From Didymodactylos carnosus (lineage: Eukaryota; Rotifera; Eurotatoria; Philodinida; Philodinidae): a DNA stretch of 43,478 bases. The notes under the pieces are model-generated. The model worked only from the letters and a program-made list of their open reading frames with translations. It was not told the DNA's origin and ran no database searches. Of this stretch, positions 13,027-25,800 are shown piece by piece (position 1 is the first letter of the stretch; each line of letters begins with the position of its first letter). The position numbers and the translations under genes are program-made. Location of the stretch: contig CAJNOQ010000680.1 of assembly GCA_905250885.1 (NCBI GenBank), forward strand, positions 1 through 43,478. Direction: 5' to 3'.

Positions 13027-13900
13027 CTTAGAAAACATCGTCCAATTTTCACTTTCCTTCCTAGAAATTTTATCAGGCGACAGAAATAGTTTGGTCTTCT
13101 ACATATGTTCTTACATGCGTTAAATTTTCGCGTTTTTGAATGATTTTCTTATTTCTCGAACTCACTATACTGTATATAAAAAGACTGAACTATATCAGGG
13201 TTTGAAATGTAATTTAAAATCAGAAATAATCGTTTTTTAAAGCTTTTCTTCTGATAGAAAACATAAAAAGTTTTTGTTTCTGACACAATGTCATTGTTTC
13301 TTTCGAATTGTTTATTACAGAATGTGGCAAAGTTATATACGCTCTACTCATTTTAGAAAATGAAAACTTTTTGCATCTACAATAATTCATTCATGAATTA
13401 ATAAATTAGTCTTAATGAGTAGAACGATGATAACACATAGTAAGATACTGAGCTACCTCACAGCAGCTGATTGAGAAATGGAAAAAGTTTAATAATTTGT
13501 TTAAAAAATCGTCCTTCTTTATCTAGAATGATGAATACAAAACAAACGTGGTGACTTCTCTATCTGTTATAAAAATAAATTGAATGTGACTAGTACAGAC
13601 ATACAGCATCTTAAGATAAGATATCCGCCGGGGGTGGAGAAAAAAAATAAGATGCAACTCATAAGATGATTCTTTTTGTATTGTGTAAGTTTTCATAACC
13701 GCTTTACATGGCAATTTTGAAAATGTTTTTCAAGGCTCTCTACCATTTGGACGACTACTAAGAAAATATGTGTTTGGACGTCACGAACATGAAGTCTATG
13801 CATATTTATCTTCTTGAATTGATCATGGATTGCAAAACGCAGAACCTTAACCACTTCACTTTCGCATAATTAAAAGTAAGGTAGATATACAGTTTCTGGA
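13027..13900. other. Receptor 3' flank, nothing recognised
   Basis: AT-rich sequence without a convincing exon on either strand. The minus-strand frame at 13523-13714 is short and has no family resemblance. Confidence 0.5.
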
Positions 13901-13904
13901 ATGA

Positions 13905-14710
13905 AATCTTCAGTATGCGCCTACCAAAAGGAGGGAGTCCGATTTTCCTTGATTTCGGTCCACTGCTTTTTCGACTTAATTTTGATCAGATTTAATAGAG
14001 ACAATGATTTTACACATTTTTAAGTGCATATGTGCCGTTATAACCTTATGGAGACTTTTCAAATTAACTTTTCTGAGGAGATACATAAAGTATATCGCTC
14101 CTTAACAAAAACGACTCTGTTCAAAATCTAATATGAAGTTATGGTAAAGCGTGATATAGAAAAATAGCCAATGAAAATCCGAACAAACTAGTACATGGAC
14201 CGTAGTCACACACTGTATATTTAAGAAGAAATCGTTTATTTTCGAACATCCGCTATCCAGTGGTTCATCCTTCAGCGATCATTTTTCCCCATTTTAAGAG
14301 AGCATGCAACTAGTCTTTAGTATAGAAAAATAGCTCTTGAAAGCTCTACAATATTTTGAGTAAACTCTAAATACCATTGGCTCAATCCGTTATAATTCAA
14401 ATAGGAGAAAAAGCAAAGAAATGCAGTCATATTTTGTAGTTTTCATCATTAAATTTCAATTTTTTCTCAAAACCAACATCATATTTGGAATTATCGTTAA
14501 AAACTGCCCTGAACAATCTTTCTTTCGAAATTTTTAGACTGAAAAATCAAAGTTGGTTGTAATGGTGTACTTAAAAATGTGTAAAATCGTTTTCTCTGCA
14601 AAATCTGATCAAAATTAAGTCGAGAAAGCAGTGGGCCATAATCAAGGCAGATCGGATCCTCTCCTTTTAAATGTAGTTTAACCTTACAGAATATGTATTT
14701 CGAGCGAGGT
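13905..14710. mobile_element. Decayed foldback element (long imperfect inverted repeat)
   Basis: The clearest arms are about 13922-14024 and the reverse complement of 14566-14670. They share ccactgctttntcgactta, ttttgatcagattt and the 17-base block gattttacacattttta. Weaker similarity seems to extend inwards to about 14190 and 14400. No open frame resembles a transposase, so this looks like a non-autonomous DNA transposon. Ends and target-site duplication are not clear, consistent with age. Identity was judged by eye. Confidence 0.6.
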
Positions 14711-15097
14711 AATAAAAACATTAGTTACTGCATTCCAATTAAATAGTAGTAAAAATGGCAGTGAAGATTGAGTAATTATTGTAATGCAGTAGATGATAAT
14801 AAACTAACTCAAACACTTTTATGTGTGCCTACTACGTTAGTACCTGTAGAGAGTGTTTTCACTGAGTGGTTTTCTTTTCCGATCTCATCGATGTAAAATA
14901 GCAAAAAGTTCGCGTTCAAAATTAACATTGTTGAAATGCAATCTTGAGTTGTTAAAATGGTTTGTTTTGTTTATACTCTTGTAAACAAAAGCGAAATAAA
15001 CAACTACTAATTAAATAAAGAAGAAAATGAATCAAGACAAAATAAGTTCCTGTCGGAAACGAAGTTAGAGTTGGGATCCGCAGGGTTGGAGTTGAAC

Positions 15098-15783
15098 TTA
15101 CGAGGGAAGATCTCCAGGTGTTTCCCTGGGATTTCAAAGCAATGTACCCCACTTTGCTAATTTAAGGATGCTGATTATGAATCTGAAAACCATTCGTGCT
15201 CTCGTTCAATCCTTCAAGAGTTATAACCATTTTATTTTAATAGTAGCGAAAAGTACCATATTTTGAAAAAATCACAGCTTTTCATAGAAATGTTCAATAG
15301 AGCTGAGAAATAAGCCATTCTACAGATAAACATCTTAGCTATAAAATGATATGTGTTTTAGCTTCAGAGAACGTTTGATTGTTAAGTAAGAAAAATTTTA
15401 AAATGTTGCACATTTTCCATTTGTTTTATGTTTCTTTTTGAAAATGTTTAGAAAAATTTGCCATATATTACCACAAGATTTCATTCTGTTACATCATGGC
15501 AGTCGTGGTGACAACCAAGCTAAAACACATATCATTTTATAGCTAAGGTGTTTATCTGTAGAATGGCATATCTCTCAGCTCTATTGAACATTTCTACGAA
15601 AAGCTGTGATTTTTTCAAAATATGGTACTTTTCGCTACTATTAAAATAAAATGGTTATAACTCTTGAAGGACTGAACGAGAGCACGAATGGTTCTCAGAT
15701 TCATAATCAGCATCCTTAAATTAGCAAAGTGGGGTACATTGCTTTGAAATCCCAGGGAAACACCTGGGGACCTTCCCTCGTTA
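15098..15783. mobile_element. Foldback element with 262-bp near-perfect inverted arms and TTA duplication
   Basis: Arms 15101-15362 and 15519-15780 have equal length (262 nt) and are near-identical in reverse complement. The 156-bp spacer is AT-rich and non-coding. The termini read CGAGGGAAG and CTTCCCTCG. TTA flanks both ends (15098-15100 and 15781-15783), a 3-bp target-site duplication as in PIF/Harbinger transposons (TWA), although the terminal bases are not the canonical ones. High arm identity suggests recent activity or arm conversion. A transcript would fold into a long hairpin. Confidence 0.8.
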
Positions 15784-15819
15784 GTCGCAGTTGCCCAATC
15801 TGACTCGAGTCATTGATAT

Positions 15820-16080
15820 TACAGGTCTAGGACCTTTGATGACTCTCACTCTTCGTGAATTCACTAGTCTAAGCGTATGACTGTCCTTCTTTATAAGTAT
15901 TCAAGTGTATGACACAAGTTAATATCTGTGATCGATTGTTTAGCTCCATTTTTATCGATCCATTCCAGCAGATCAATAGGACATCGTGCACAGATTCATC
16001 TGCCGATATCCAACAAACTATAAGCACAAGTTGAATGCGTACGCGCATTATGTACTATGATCTCGATTATGTGGTTTTTA
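15820..16080 (-). pseudogene. Possible coding relic, unrecognised
   Basis: This stretch beside the foldback element is less AT-rich than its surroundings. On the minus strand it contains about 33 codons without a stop, between TGA and TAA, with ordinary-looking composition (for example CPIDLLEWIDKNG). No full domain can be named. It may be a fragment of an old gene or transposon. Confidence 0.2.
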
Positions 16081-18167
16081 AAATATTCTTTAAATTCTAA
16101 TAATCAAAACAATCGTTCATATTGTACTAATATTGTTGTATACTATTTATACCATCGTAATTGTAAGAAGTGACCTGCCAATATAATAAGAGTTACCAAA
16201 ACTGACTGATCGATATTGGAAATTCCAGCGACATTGACTTTAATCTCACAATCTGAAGAAACTATTACAAAAGACAATTACACTTACTTTAATTAATTAA
16301 TAAGAATATCTGGAAGTCGTTCATTTACTCGCCTGTTGTTTATCTCCTTAAAACATTTAAAAATTACAAAAGGACAAAAATACTCATTAGCGAAATTTTC
16401 ATGGAAGAACAAATTATCAGATGATAGTATAACCTTTATTTGACCAAAATACTTTATACTAATCATAGTATTTTTAAAGCCAATCTCTAGCAGTCTCTAT
16501 CGATTCACAAGTATTTACGTTTTTTGAGATTTGTATACGTTCTGACTATATAATTTTCTTTATTAATTTTCTTATTCTCATTTTTTATTTTCAATGGCAG
16601 TTAGCCAGCTCTCTTCGCGTGCACATTATCATGCGGCACAAGTAACACTTCAATGGCTAAATTTTGGTTGTACAACGAATTGATTGTAGAATATCTCGAA
16701 CGAAAATGACAGTGATTTTTTCTAGGTAAAAAAACGAGTAAACCCGTGAGTATAATTATACTTGTAGTATACTTTACTTCGATAGACTAGCGCAGCGTTC
16801 ATATGAGAATATATTTATAACTCGACAAGAAACAGCAAATCGAGACTGCATGACACACTCCCTAATGAATATACTTGGATAAGTGCTTCGCCTGCGTGGT
16901 GAAACCGATATTTGCCTTTTTTTTTATAGAAAGTAAAATTATTTGTAAGTGTCTGCGTCGCTTGGAAGGACCCAATTTTCATATTTTCACAAACTACTTC
17001 GTAGCAATAAAATCAAGTATCGCAACCTTGAAGAAGTACTTGTAAAACTACATAATTTTTCCAGGTACTTACCAAGTAATCATGTATTTAGATGAAGGAC
17101 GTTCTTTAGGGCTGCGTTTCTCATCGTATCGACAATATTTTGATGAAAATTATGAGTCTTCTTTGGTTATTAGCAAATGCCTAGTCAGAAAGTTGACTTA
17201 AACTCCGAAGAATATACGTGTTACCCATCTTTAACTTTTTTTTCGTATCCACGTGGTCAGATACAACTAAAACATTGAGTTTCAGCGATAACTTGCTGCG
17301 TAGAGAAGAGTTTATTTGATGAAAGCAAAGAACTAAGTTCAATAGCATCTCATTTTGATGGTTTACCGACATCCCTTCAAATTATCATGCATTTTGTACA
17401 TGCTAATAGGCCTATTATATAATAGTATATTACAATCTTAATTTCTGCAGACTGAATGTCAGATATAGAGTCATTGAATGCATGAATGCTGTTCGTGTTT
17501 TTTGTTCTGTAACTAATGTTATTTCAACTCTTTGGCCATAATTTTATTTATCATGGATAGCTGAAAATGTTTGCGTTTTATTTTCTTGAAATGGGTATGT
17601 TTTTCAATTGGGGCGACAGGAATCTATCTATTCATTTATCACGTCTAATTTTTTAATTATGATTGTAAACTTTCATTAATATTATATGTGCTTTATTTTT
17701 TATTTCGAATTATTATTTAATAGAAATGCACATACATATTTTGTTGTCCTTGAACGTCATTGGCAAATGAAAAGAAAAAAAAGAAAGAAATACCTGCCCA
17801 TTTGATATAGACACAGAAGAAATATTCCATTTTTGTTTTGTTTTGTTTCCTTTTGTAAATAGATTGACAGAAGCCAAAACAGTGCTAGGAAGGTTAAAGA
17901 AGTGATTGTAAAACAAGTGATAAAATAAGAAAATAAAAGATCAATGGCAGCGACCAAAAAAAGGAAGAGGAAAAAATGCAATTGTGGCCCACATTATCGA
18001 GTTTTGACAGCGCAAAATGCTTTTTTTACTAAAATGAGTCATCAATCATTTATTTTCTTCTGCTTTAGATTTTCTTTTCTATTTTATTGATTTTTTTAAA
18101 ATTTATCAAATGAAGTTAAGAATTTAGCGAATGAACTTGAATAATCTAAGTTTTATTAAAAATCAAA
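16081..18167. other. Intergenic region upstream of the HIP1-type gene
   Basis: About 2 kb of AT-rich DNA with no supported exons. Minus-strand frames at 17181-17372 and 17713-17981 are low-complexity shadows. The promoter of the adaptor gene should lie here, but I see no diagnostic element. Confidence 0.45.
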
Positions 18168-19879
18168 ATGAACATTTATAATAAACATGCAAGTACCGTT
18201 AATTTACAACAACTTGTTACAAACATTCCAGTTCGACGGAAAGCACCTGATCAACTTGAAAGAGATAAATTTGAATGGACACAAGTAACAATATTTCATA
18301 TTTAGTATATCAATGTATTAACACGACTAAATTACTAATTCTTTCTTTCTAGTGGCAAAGTGCAAGTAAAGCTGTTAATAATTTGGAAACGCCAGCTAAA
18401 GAAAAACATGTTCGAAGTAAATTTATTTCATTTTTTCTCTTTTTATCATGTATTCTTTGAATTTTCTTCTTCTTTATTTAGATTTAATATTGGGAACATT
18501 TCGGCTCGAAGGAGCAAAATTATTTTGGTCAATGTGTACGAAACTACAATTAGAAAGTCATCCAATTGTTTGTTGGAAATTTTGTTATGTTATACACAGG
18601 CTACTTCGCGATGGTCACAAACATGTAATGTATTTTTGGTTTTTTTCCTTCAATCGATTTTCAACAAAATGGTAGTGAAGATTAATCTGTTTCTATCTTT
18701 CTTTTAGGTTGTTCATGATTCAATACCGTTAGCGGCCTATTTTGATCAATTAGGAAAATTTTGGGTATGTTAAAATAGTTAGTTGGTTATTGTTATATTT
18801 TTGAATTGGTTATATATCTATCGCTGTTAGTCTCCTATGATGGAAGTCGGTATTATATCTACATTACTGGTTTGTACGCGTGCATGCATTTATCTTTAAA
18901 TTACTCTATTGCATAATAAAAACATTGTTTTTCGATTATCCGATGTACAATAATTTATACTCATTGGCTGCTACATGTTTATTAAAAAGAATGAATTTGA
19001 TTCTTGGATGAAATTATATGCTGTACAGCTTTCTCACTCAAAACTGTTCTTTTATTTCTTTTCATCTTTGAAGAGTGCTCTACGGCAAAGTTATGGTACA
19101 ATGACCTATCGATATTGTCGATTAATAATTGTAAAACTGGGATTTCACGAAAGAGTATGTTTAATCAAATTATATAATGACTATATCTTATTCTACTTAT
19201 TTATTTATTCTAGAATGCAATGTTTAGTGGTAATTTGAATATCGGTGAAGGAAATGATGTAAGAAAGATATTTAACGAGAATATGGATGCTTAGTACGTA
19301 TTTTTCAGGATGCTACAACACTTTTGTCATCAATTCTTTCATATTCTTTTAGCTTTCAATTATCTATTGAGCTAATGGATTATATGGAGGAAATTTTGGG
19401 TTTAGTTGATGCTGGTAAGGAGTACAAGTTGATTGTATAGGTGTAAGAAAGGATAAACTATTGTGGATGTATGAGAGCGAATTTTTAAGACCGTGGAACT
19501 AATTTACATAGCGTAAAATGTGCGTCATTTTTTCAGTGTTTACCTCTCTCGATCAATCTCGTGCAAATTCGATGACAGCAAGTGGTCAATGTCGATTACA
19601 TCCACTTATACTGTGTGTTCAAGATTCTAGTTTACTATATGATTACATTGTTAAAGTTTTGTTTAAATTACATGATAGTAAGTCCTCTATATTATTTTGA
19701 CATTCTAGTAGAATTTTTGTTGCATTATTTTTATTTTTTGAATAGATCTTTCTGGTGATTCATTAACCGGACATCGAACACGTTTGATAGAAGTATTTCG
19801 ACGATTAAAAAAATTTTATGATCAAGTATCAACTTTACAATATTTTCGAGATTTGATTAAAGTACCAGTGCTGCCTGAT
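18168..19879 (+). other. ANTH domain exons (residues about 1-287)
   Basis: The first nine exons encode an ANTH domain, the phosphoinositide-binding module of AP180 and HIP1 proteins. The motif SKAVNNLETPAKEKH fits the ANTH lipid-binding pattern (KAxxxxxxPxKxKH). CWKFCYVIHRLLRDGH and ASGQCRLHPLI closely match the corresponding HIP1 segments. The ATG at 18168 is chosen because it opens the frame just ahead of the conserved region, and no upstream in-frame start was found nearby. Confidence 0.9.
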
Positions 19880-22800
19880 GTATGAAATAGAACACTTTAT
19901 GATAGATTGATCGCTAATAATTATATAAACTTTATATTTATAGAATCCACCTAACTTCAAAATCAAAGAAGATTTTAAAAATTATCATACGCCAGTTGCC
20001 ACAATTGTTACTCCACCTCCTGAGCCCACACAAGTTATTGAAGCGTCATTGATCGACACGACAGATGTAAATATTAATATAAAAAGTACAATTTAAGTTA
20101 CCATAATTAAATTTTATGTTTTCATAGGCATCTTCGGATATTTTACCGGCAAATGATCCATTTCTCGCCGATGTATGGCCTCCTAATGGACATGATGATT
20201 ATAGGTACAGAATTATTTTGTATCCGTTACGCTGTTTTTCATTTATGGAGTTTTATTTTAGAGCAAAAGAAATTGCGGATCTTGAACAACGCATTTTTCA
20301 GGTAGCTATCATTTTATTAAAGAATATAAATTTTAGAAAAAGCTGTTTACTCTTTGTTTTTTCTTCTATGTTGTTAGTACAATTCAACGTTGAGAGAAAT
20401 GCAAGATCAAGTACATGAATTACAAAAGTCAATATCACAAAAAGATTCAAAATTAATTGAAGAAAAAAATGTAAATAGTTTTGTACAATGAAATTATTAT
20501 TTAATATTTTATTTTTATTTTTTCTATTAAGAGTCGTTTACAATTAGAAGAACAAATTCGTCAGCAATTAGAGAATACACGTCGGATAGAAGAAATGCAT
20601 GCTCTTGAACGTACGAACGAACTTATGCATCTGATTGAAAAAATTAATTTTTTTCTAGTTATGTTGATGTTCTCTATTTTATAGAAAAAGTAAATTCAGA
20701 TGAAAAATATATTAAAATGCGTGATCAATATAATAAATTACGTGAAGAACATATTCTTGTTCTAAGACGTGTAAGTTTTAATTTTTCTTAGATAATTTTT
20801 TGTTTTATTTATAATTTGATATTTTTTCTTATTTTTCAAGGAAGGAGAAATCAAAAAACAATTAGGTATAATGAAACAAAATTATGAACAATTACTCGAA
20901 ACAAAAAATGTAAAAAAAGAAAAAAATATTTATCAATTCATTATCGTCTTTTAATAAACATTAATTATTTTCATATTAGAAATTGGAAATAGATTACAAG
21001 AAATTAAAAGATGAATGTGAACAAATGAATTTCAATTTTAATTCAAAAATATCTCAATTTGAAACATTAGATAATGAAATATTACAGATGAGAAAAATAA
21101 ATGACGTGAGTTATTCGAATTATAGTTATAAATAGATATTAATTGCTTGCTTTTATTTTTTGCACATTATATCTTGAAGGACTTAAATCATACAATAGAG
21201 ACACTTGAATTAAATCAAAAATGTTTAGAAGAGACTATATCGGAACGAGAAAAAATGTTTGCCAATAGTGAAAGTGAGATACAAGTATGAGTGAGACGAA
21301 TATTTTTCTGTTGTTTTTACTAGTAAAACATGATATCTAGAAAAAATTCATTTATTTGTGTAGAATTTAAAAAAAAATATTGAAAAACTGACGAGTTTAA
21401 ATCAAACACTTGAAAATACCATGAAGTCAATGACAAATGAATTAGTTGAAAAAAAACAAATTTTACAAAAAGAAAAATCGAGTTGGGAAAATCAATCAAA
21501 AGTATGACTAATAAGAGAGTATAATGGAGAGAAAATTAGTGAAAGAGAGTGGAAATATTTTTACCATGCCATATGAACATTCGAGTGTTTTCTCTATTGG
21601 TAATTAAATAGTTGATCACATGACTTAATTAATTAATTTTACACATATTTAGCCACAATGCTTTGGTTGGGTTGTTGTACACACACACATATATATATAT
21701 ATATGCACTTCTTCTTGCTTTTGTATTTATCATTCGGATTTTTTTGAACAATTGCTGCCATTGTGGTGAAACAATTCAAGATAGGTATCATATCATTTAC
21801 ACAAACATTTCTTGAGTTTAATATTGTGTGTTTGTTTGTGCGCAATTGAAACTGATTGTTCAACTAGTTGTTTTTCAAGTATCTCAGTGTTATAATGTCC
21901 TTTAAATCTTCTTGAATTTTCTAACAAAAGTTCTAGTATTGATATTTGATAATATTATTGAGCTAGTTAGTTGTTTGCATCTCATTTCTGCTTATCAAGC
22001 ATTTTTGTTTTTCATTTTTGCGTTATATATATCGTTAGACGGTAGAATAGTCAATGTTGTTCGCACACTCGAATGTTCATCTGAAATAGTAAAAAATTAT
22101 ATCATATTTTCTTTCTCTCTCTCTCTATCAATTACTTTGTTTCAAATGAACAAAGACAGAGTTGACAATATTACGTTTTGTTGAGGATTTAAATCAATTA
22201 ATTGAAACATTTAAACAAAATCAATTGAATTTACAAGAAGCATTAGTTGAAAAAGAGAAAATTATTCAAGAAACATCAGCTGAAAAAAAGAAAATTATTC
22301 AGGAGAATGAACTGAAGAAAAAAGTAGGCGAAATAACAAAAGATGAGATATATGCAATAATAAAGATCTATCCGATCAATTGTTTCAGGATTTTCAAAGT
22401 GATATTGAAAAATTACGCGAATACAATAAGACAATTGAAGTTAGTTTAAAATCAACATCCAACAATTTAACTGAGAAAATCATCACATTAGAAAATGAAG
22501 TTAAACGCTTAAAAGATGAAAATGAAGTAAAATAAAAAGAGATTTTTAATGTTAAATTTTGATTTAATAATATTACGTTTTGTTGAGGATTCAAATCAAT
22601 TAATTGAAACATTTAAACAAAATCAATTAAATTTACAAGAAGCATTAGTTGAAAAAGAGAAAGTTATTCAAGAAGCATTAGTTGAAAAAGAGAAAATTAT
22701 TCAAGAAACATCTGTTGAAAAAAAGAAAATTATTCAAGAGAATGAACTGAAGAAAAAAGTAGGCGAAATAACAAAAGATGAGATATATGCAATAATAAAG

Positions 22801-25800
22801 ATCTATCCGATCAATTGTTTCAGGATTTTCAAAGTGATATTGAAAAATTACGCGAATACAATAAGACAATTGAAGTTAGTTTAAAATCAACATCCAACGA
22901 TTTAACTGAGAAAATCATCACATTAGAAAATGAAGTTAAACGCTTGAAAGATGAAAATGAAGTAAAATAAAAAGATTTTTAATGTTAAATTTTGATTTAA
23001 TAATATTACGTTTTGTTGAGGATTCAAATCAATTAATTGAAACATTTAAACAAAATCAATTAAATTTACAAGAAACATTAGTTGAAAAAGAGAAAATTAT
23101 TCAAGAAACATCAGTTGAGAAAAAGAAAATTATTCAAGAGAATGAACTGAAGAAAAAAGTAGGCGAAATAACAAAAGATGTGAAATATTCAATAATAAAG
23201 ATCTATCCGATCAATTGTTTCAGGATTTTCAAAGTGATATTGAAAAATTACGCGAATACAATAAGACACTTGAAGTTAGTTTAAAATCAACATCCAACGA
23301 TTTAGCTGAGAAAATCATCACATTAGAAAACGAAGTTAAACGCTTGAAAGATGAAAATGAAGTAAAATAAAAAGAGATTTTTAATGTTAAATTTTGATTT
23401 AATAATATTACGTTTTGTTGAGGATTCAAATCAATTAATTGAAACATTTAAACAAAATCAATTAAATTTACAAGAAGCATTAGTTGAAAAAGAGAAAGTT
23501 ATTCAAGAAGCATTAGTTGAAAAAGAGAAAATTATTCAAGAAACATCTGTTGAAAAAAAGAAAATTATTCAAGAGAATGAACTGAAGAAAAAAGTAGGCG
23601 AAATAACAAAAGATGTGAAATATTCAATAATAACGATCTATCCGATCAATTGTTTCAGGATTTTCAAAGTGATATTGAAAAATTACGCGAATACAATAAG
23701 ACAATTGAAGTTAGTTTAAAATCAACATCCAACGATTTAACTGAGAAAATCGTCACATTAGAAAATGAAGTTAAACGCTTGAAAGATGAAAATGAAGTAA
23801 AATAAAAAGAGATTTTCTTCAGATGTTTTTATATTTTTTATACATTGTATTCAGAATTTGTTGAAATTAATTGAGCAAACGAAGAATGAAAAATCAATTT
23901 TAGAGGAAAATTTGACACAGTGTAATATGAAGATTGAAAAGTTAAGAACAGTAAATGAGGTAAAACTAGAAATAAAGTATGAGTGAGCAGTAATTATAAC
24001 AGATTTTCAAAAGTGTATTTTAGCTACTTGAAAAACAGCTTGAACAATTGAATGAAAAACATTCTCAGGATAAAGAACAATACGAATTGTTCTATGTAAA
24101 TGCAGCACAAACAAAAGCACATATTGAAGAAAATTTAGCACAAATGAACACTAGGCACAATGTAAGAGTAGAATAAGAAACTAAGCACATTGAATTGTTT
24201 TAATCACCATTACCATTTATTTTTAGGAACTAAATGATACAATTATTGCATTAACAAGTGAACGAAATGATTACAAAACATCAGTTTTAGCAATGAGTGA
24301 ACGAATAAAAGAAATTGAAAATGAAAAGAAGGTACCTCGAGTTCATTGTATTTATCAGTTTAACGAATTTGTTGTATACATTATTTTTTCGAGGTTTTTC
24401 ACACAGATTAGCGGTAAAATATCATAGTGCAATATTACTTCGCTCTACGTTTTCAAAATATGTACATCAAACTAGGCTTGACCTTGAATTTTACCTAGGA
24501 ATTTCCCTTAATAAATGTTAAGTAAAAACTGGCGATTGATTCGTCACCTTAATGTTCTTTTCATACATCAATAAATAGATGCGACGATAGTTTTCATCCT
24601 TGATCACAAACTTTATTTTAATCAGCATAGATTTCCTATAATGAAGTTTCTACTTTTTTTAGACACTTGACCAATTGTATAAACAGACACAAGATGAAAA
24701 AGTGAAGATTGATAAACAACTAGCCACGCATACATCTGAATTTGAATCCAAATTAAAAGAGTACGAACTCAATCGAAAAGATTTATTAGATCAAAATCGA
24801 GTAAGACTTTTATATTCATACATTCTCATTCATTTGGTATTTAACACATTTCTTTTTACGTTTAGGAACATGAAGAAAATTTGATTGATCTTGTTCATGA
24901 AAAAGAAGTATTAGAAACGAAAGTAGAAGATTTACAGTTAACAGCTCAAGATTTGGCAAAAAAATTACATTTTATAAATGAAAGTCAAAAACTACTGCAA
25001 ATAAATCATACAAATATATTAGAAAATCTCAAAGAATCATATAAGTGTATGTGAACCGAGACTTATACAATATGTTTTTTCTATAAAATTCATTCTATTT
25101 TTAGTGTCACTATTAGATCATTGTATTAATCATATCTATGATGGTATTGAACGATCTAATGACAGTGAATTATTATATTGTAAGAGTGGAGCAGAATATC
25201 TTTTGTCACGATTAAAATCATCATTATCAACTTTAACAACAACACATGATTATTGGAAAAAACATCAGTCATCAGAAGGGGCTTTATTATCATTTCTTAA
25301 TGAATGTGTGTCATTATCACATTATATATCAGATGTAGTTGTACATGGCAAAGCAACATCAAATCTTGTACAAGATGCTGATAAAGGAGTTGAACTAGCT
25401 GATAGTTGTCGTGAAGTCGGAACATCTTCTATAGAAATATTTGACACTTATAAACGAAGTATAGTTAGACTACTAATTTTCAAAAATATTTGTATACCAC
25501 TTTTTTTCTTCTTCTTCTTTTAGCTATATCTCCTGAAAGTTTTGAGAATGATATTAAAGATTTGACAAGAAAACTTAATAGATTAATAACAAATACAACA
25601 AATTTATTGCCAAAAGTAGATCGTGTTAGTTTAATACTATCCTTATCAATTTTCATATGTTTTCATTTCATGTAGATTACTGATATTAGTAAAGAAGAAC
25701 TTGGTGATTTGGTTGAAAAAGAATTACAAAATACTCATGAAACAATTGATGAAGCAGTTAGACAAATTCAAGTATTTCGTTTTAGAATATTACAATAATT

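Noticed and set aside
21680-21705. CA/TA tract as a regulatory element
   Set aside because: Plain dinucleotide microsatellite within an intron.
22162-23719. Four open frames of 95-111 codons in the array as separate small genes
   Set aside because: Each is exon A read through its intron and then into exon B in the wrong frame. The donor gtaggc and acceptor tttcag give a clean phase-0 join in every copy, so they are exons of one gene.
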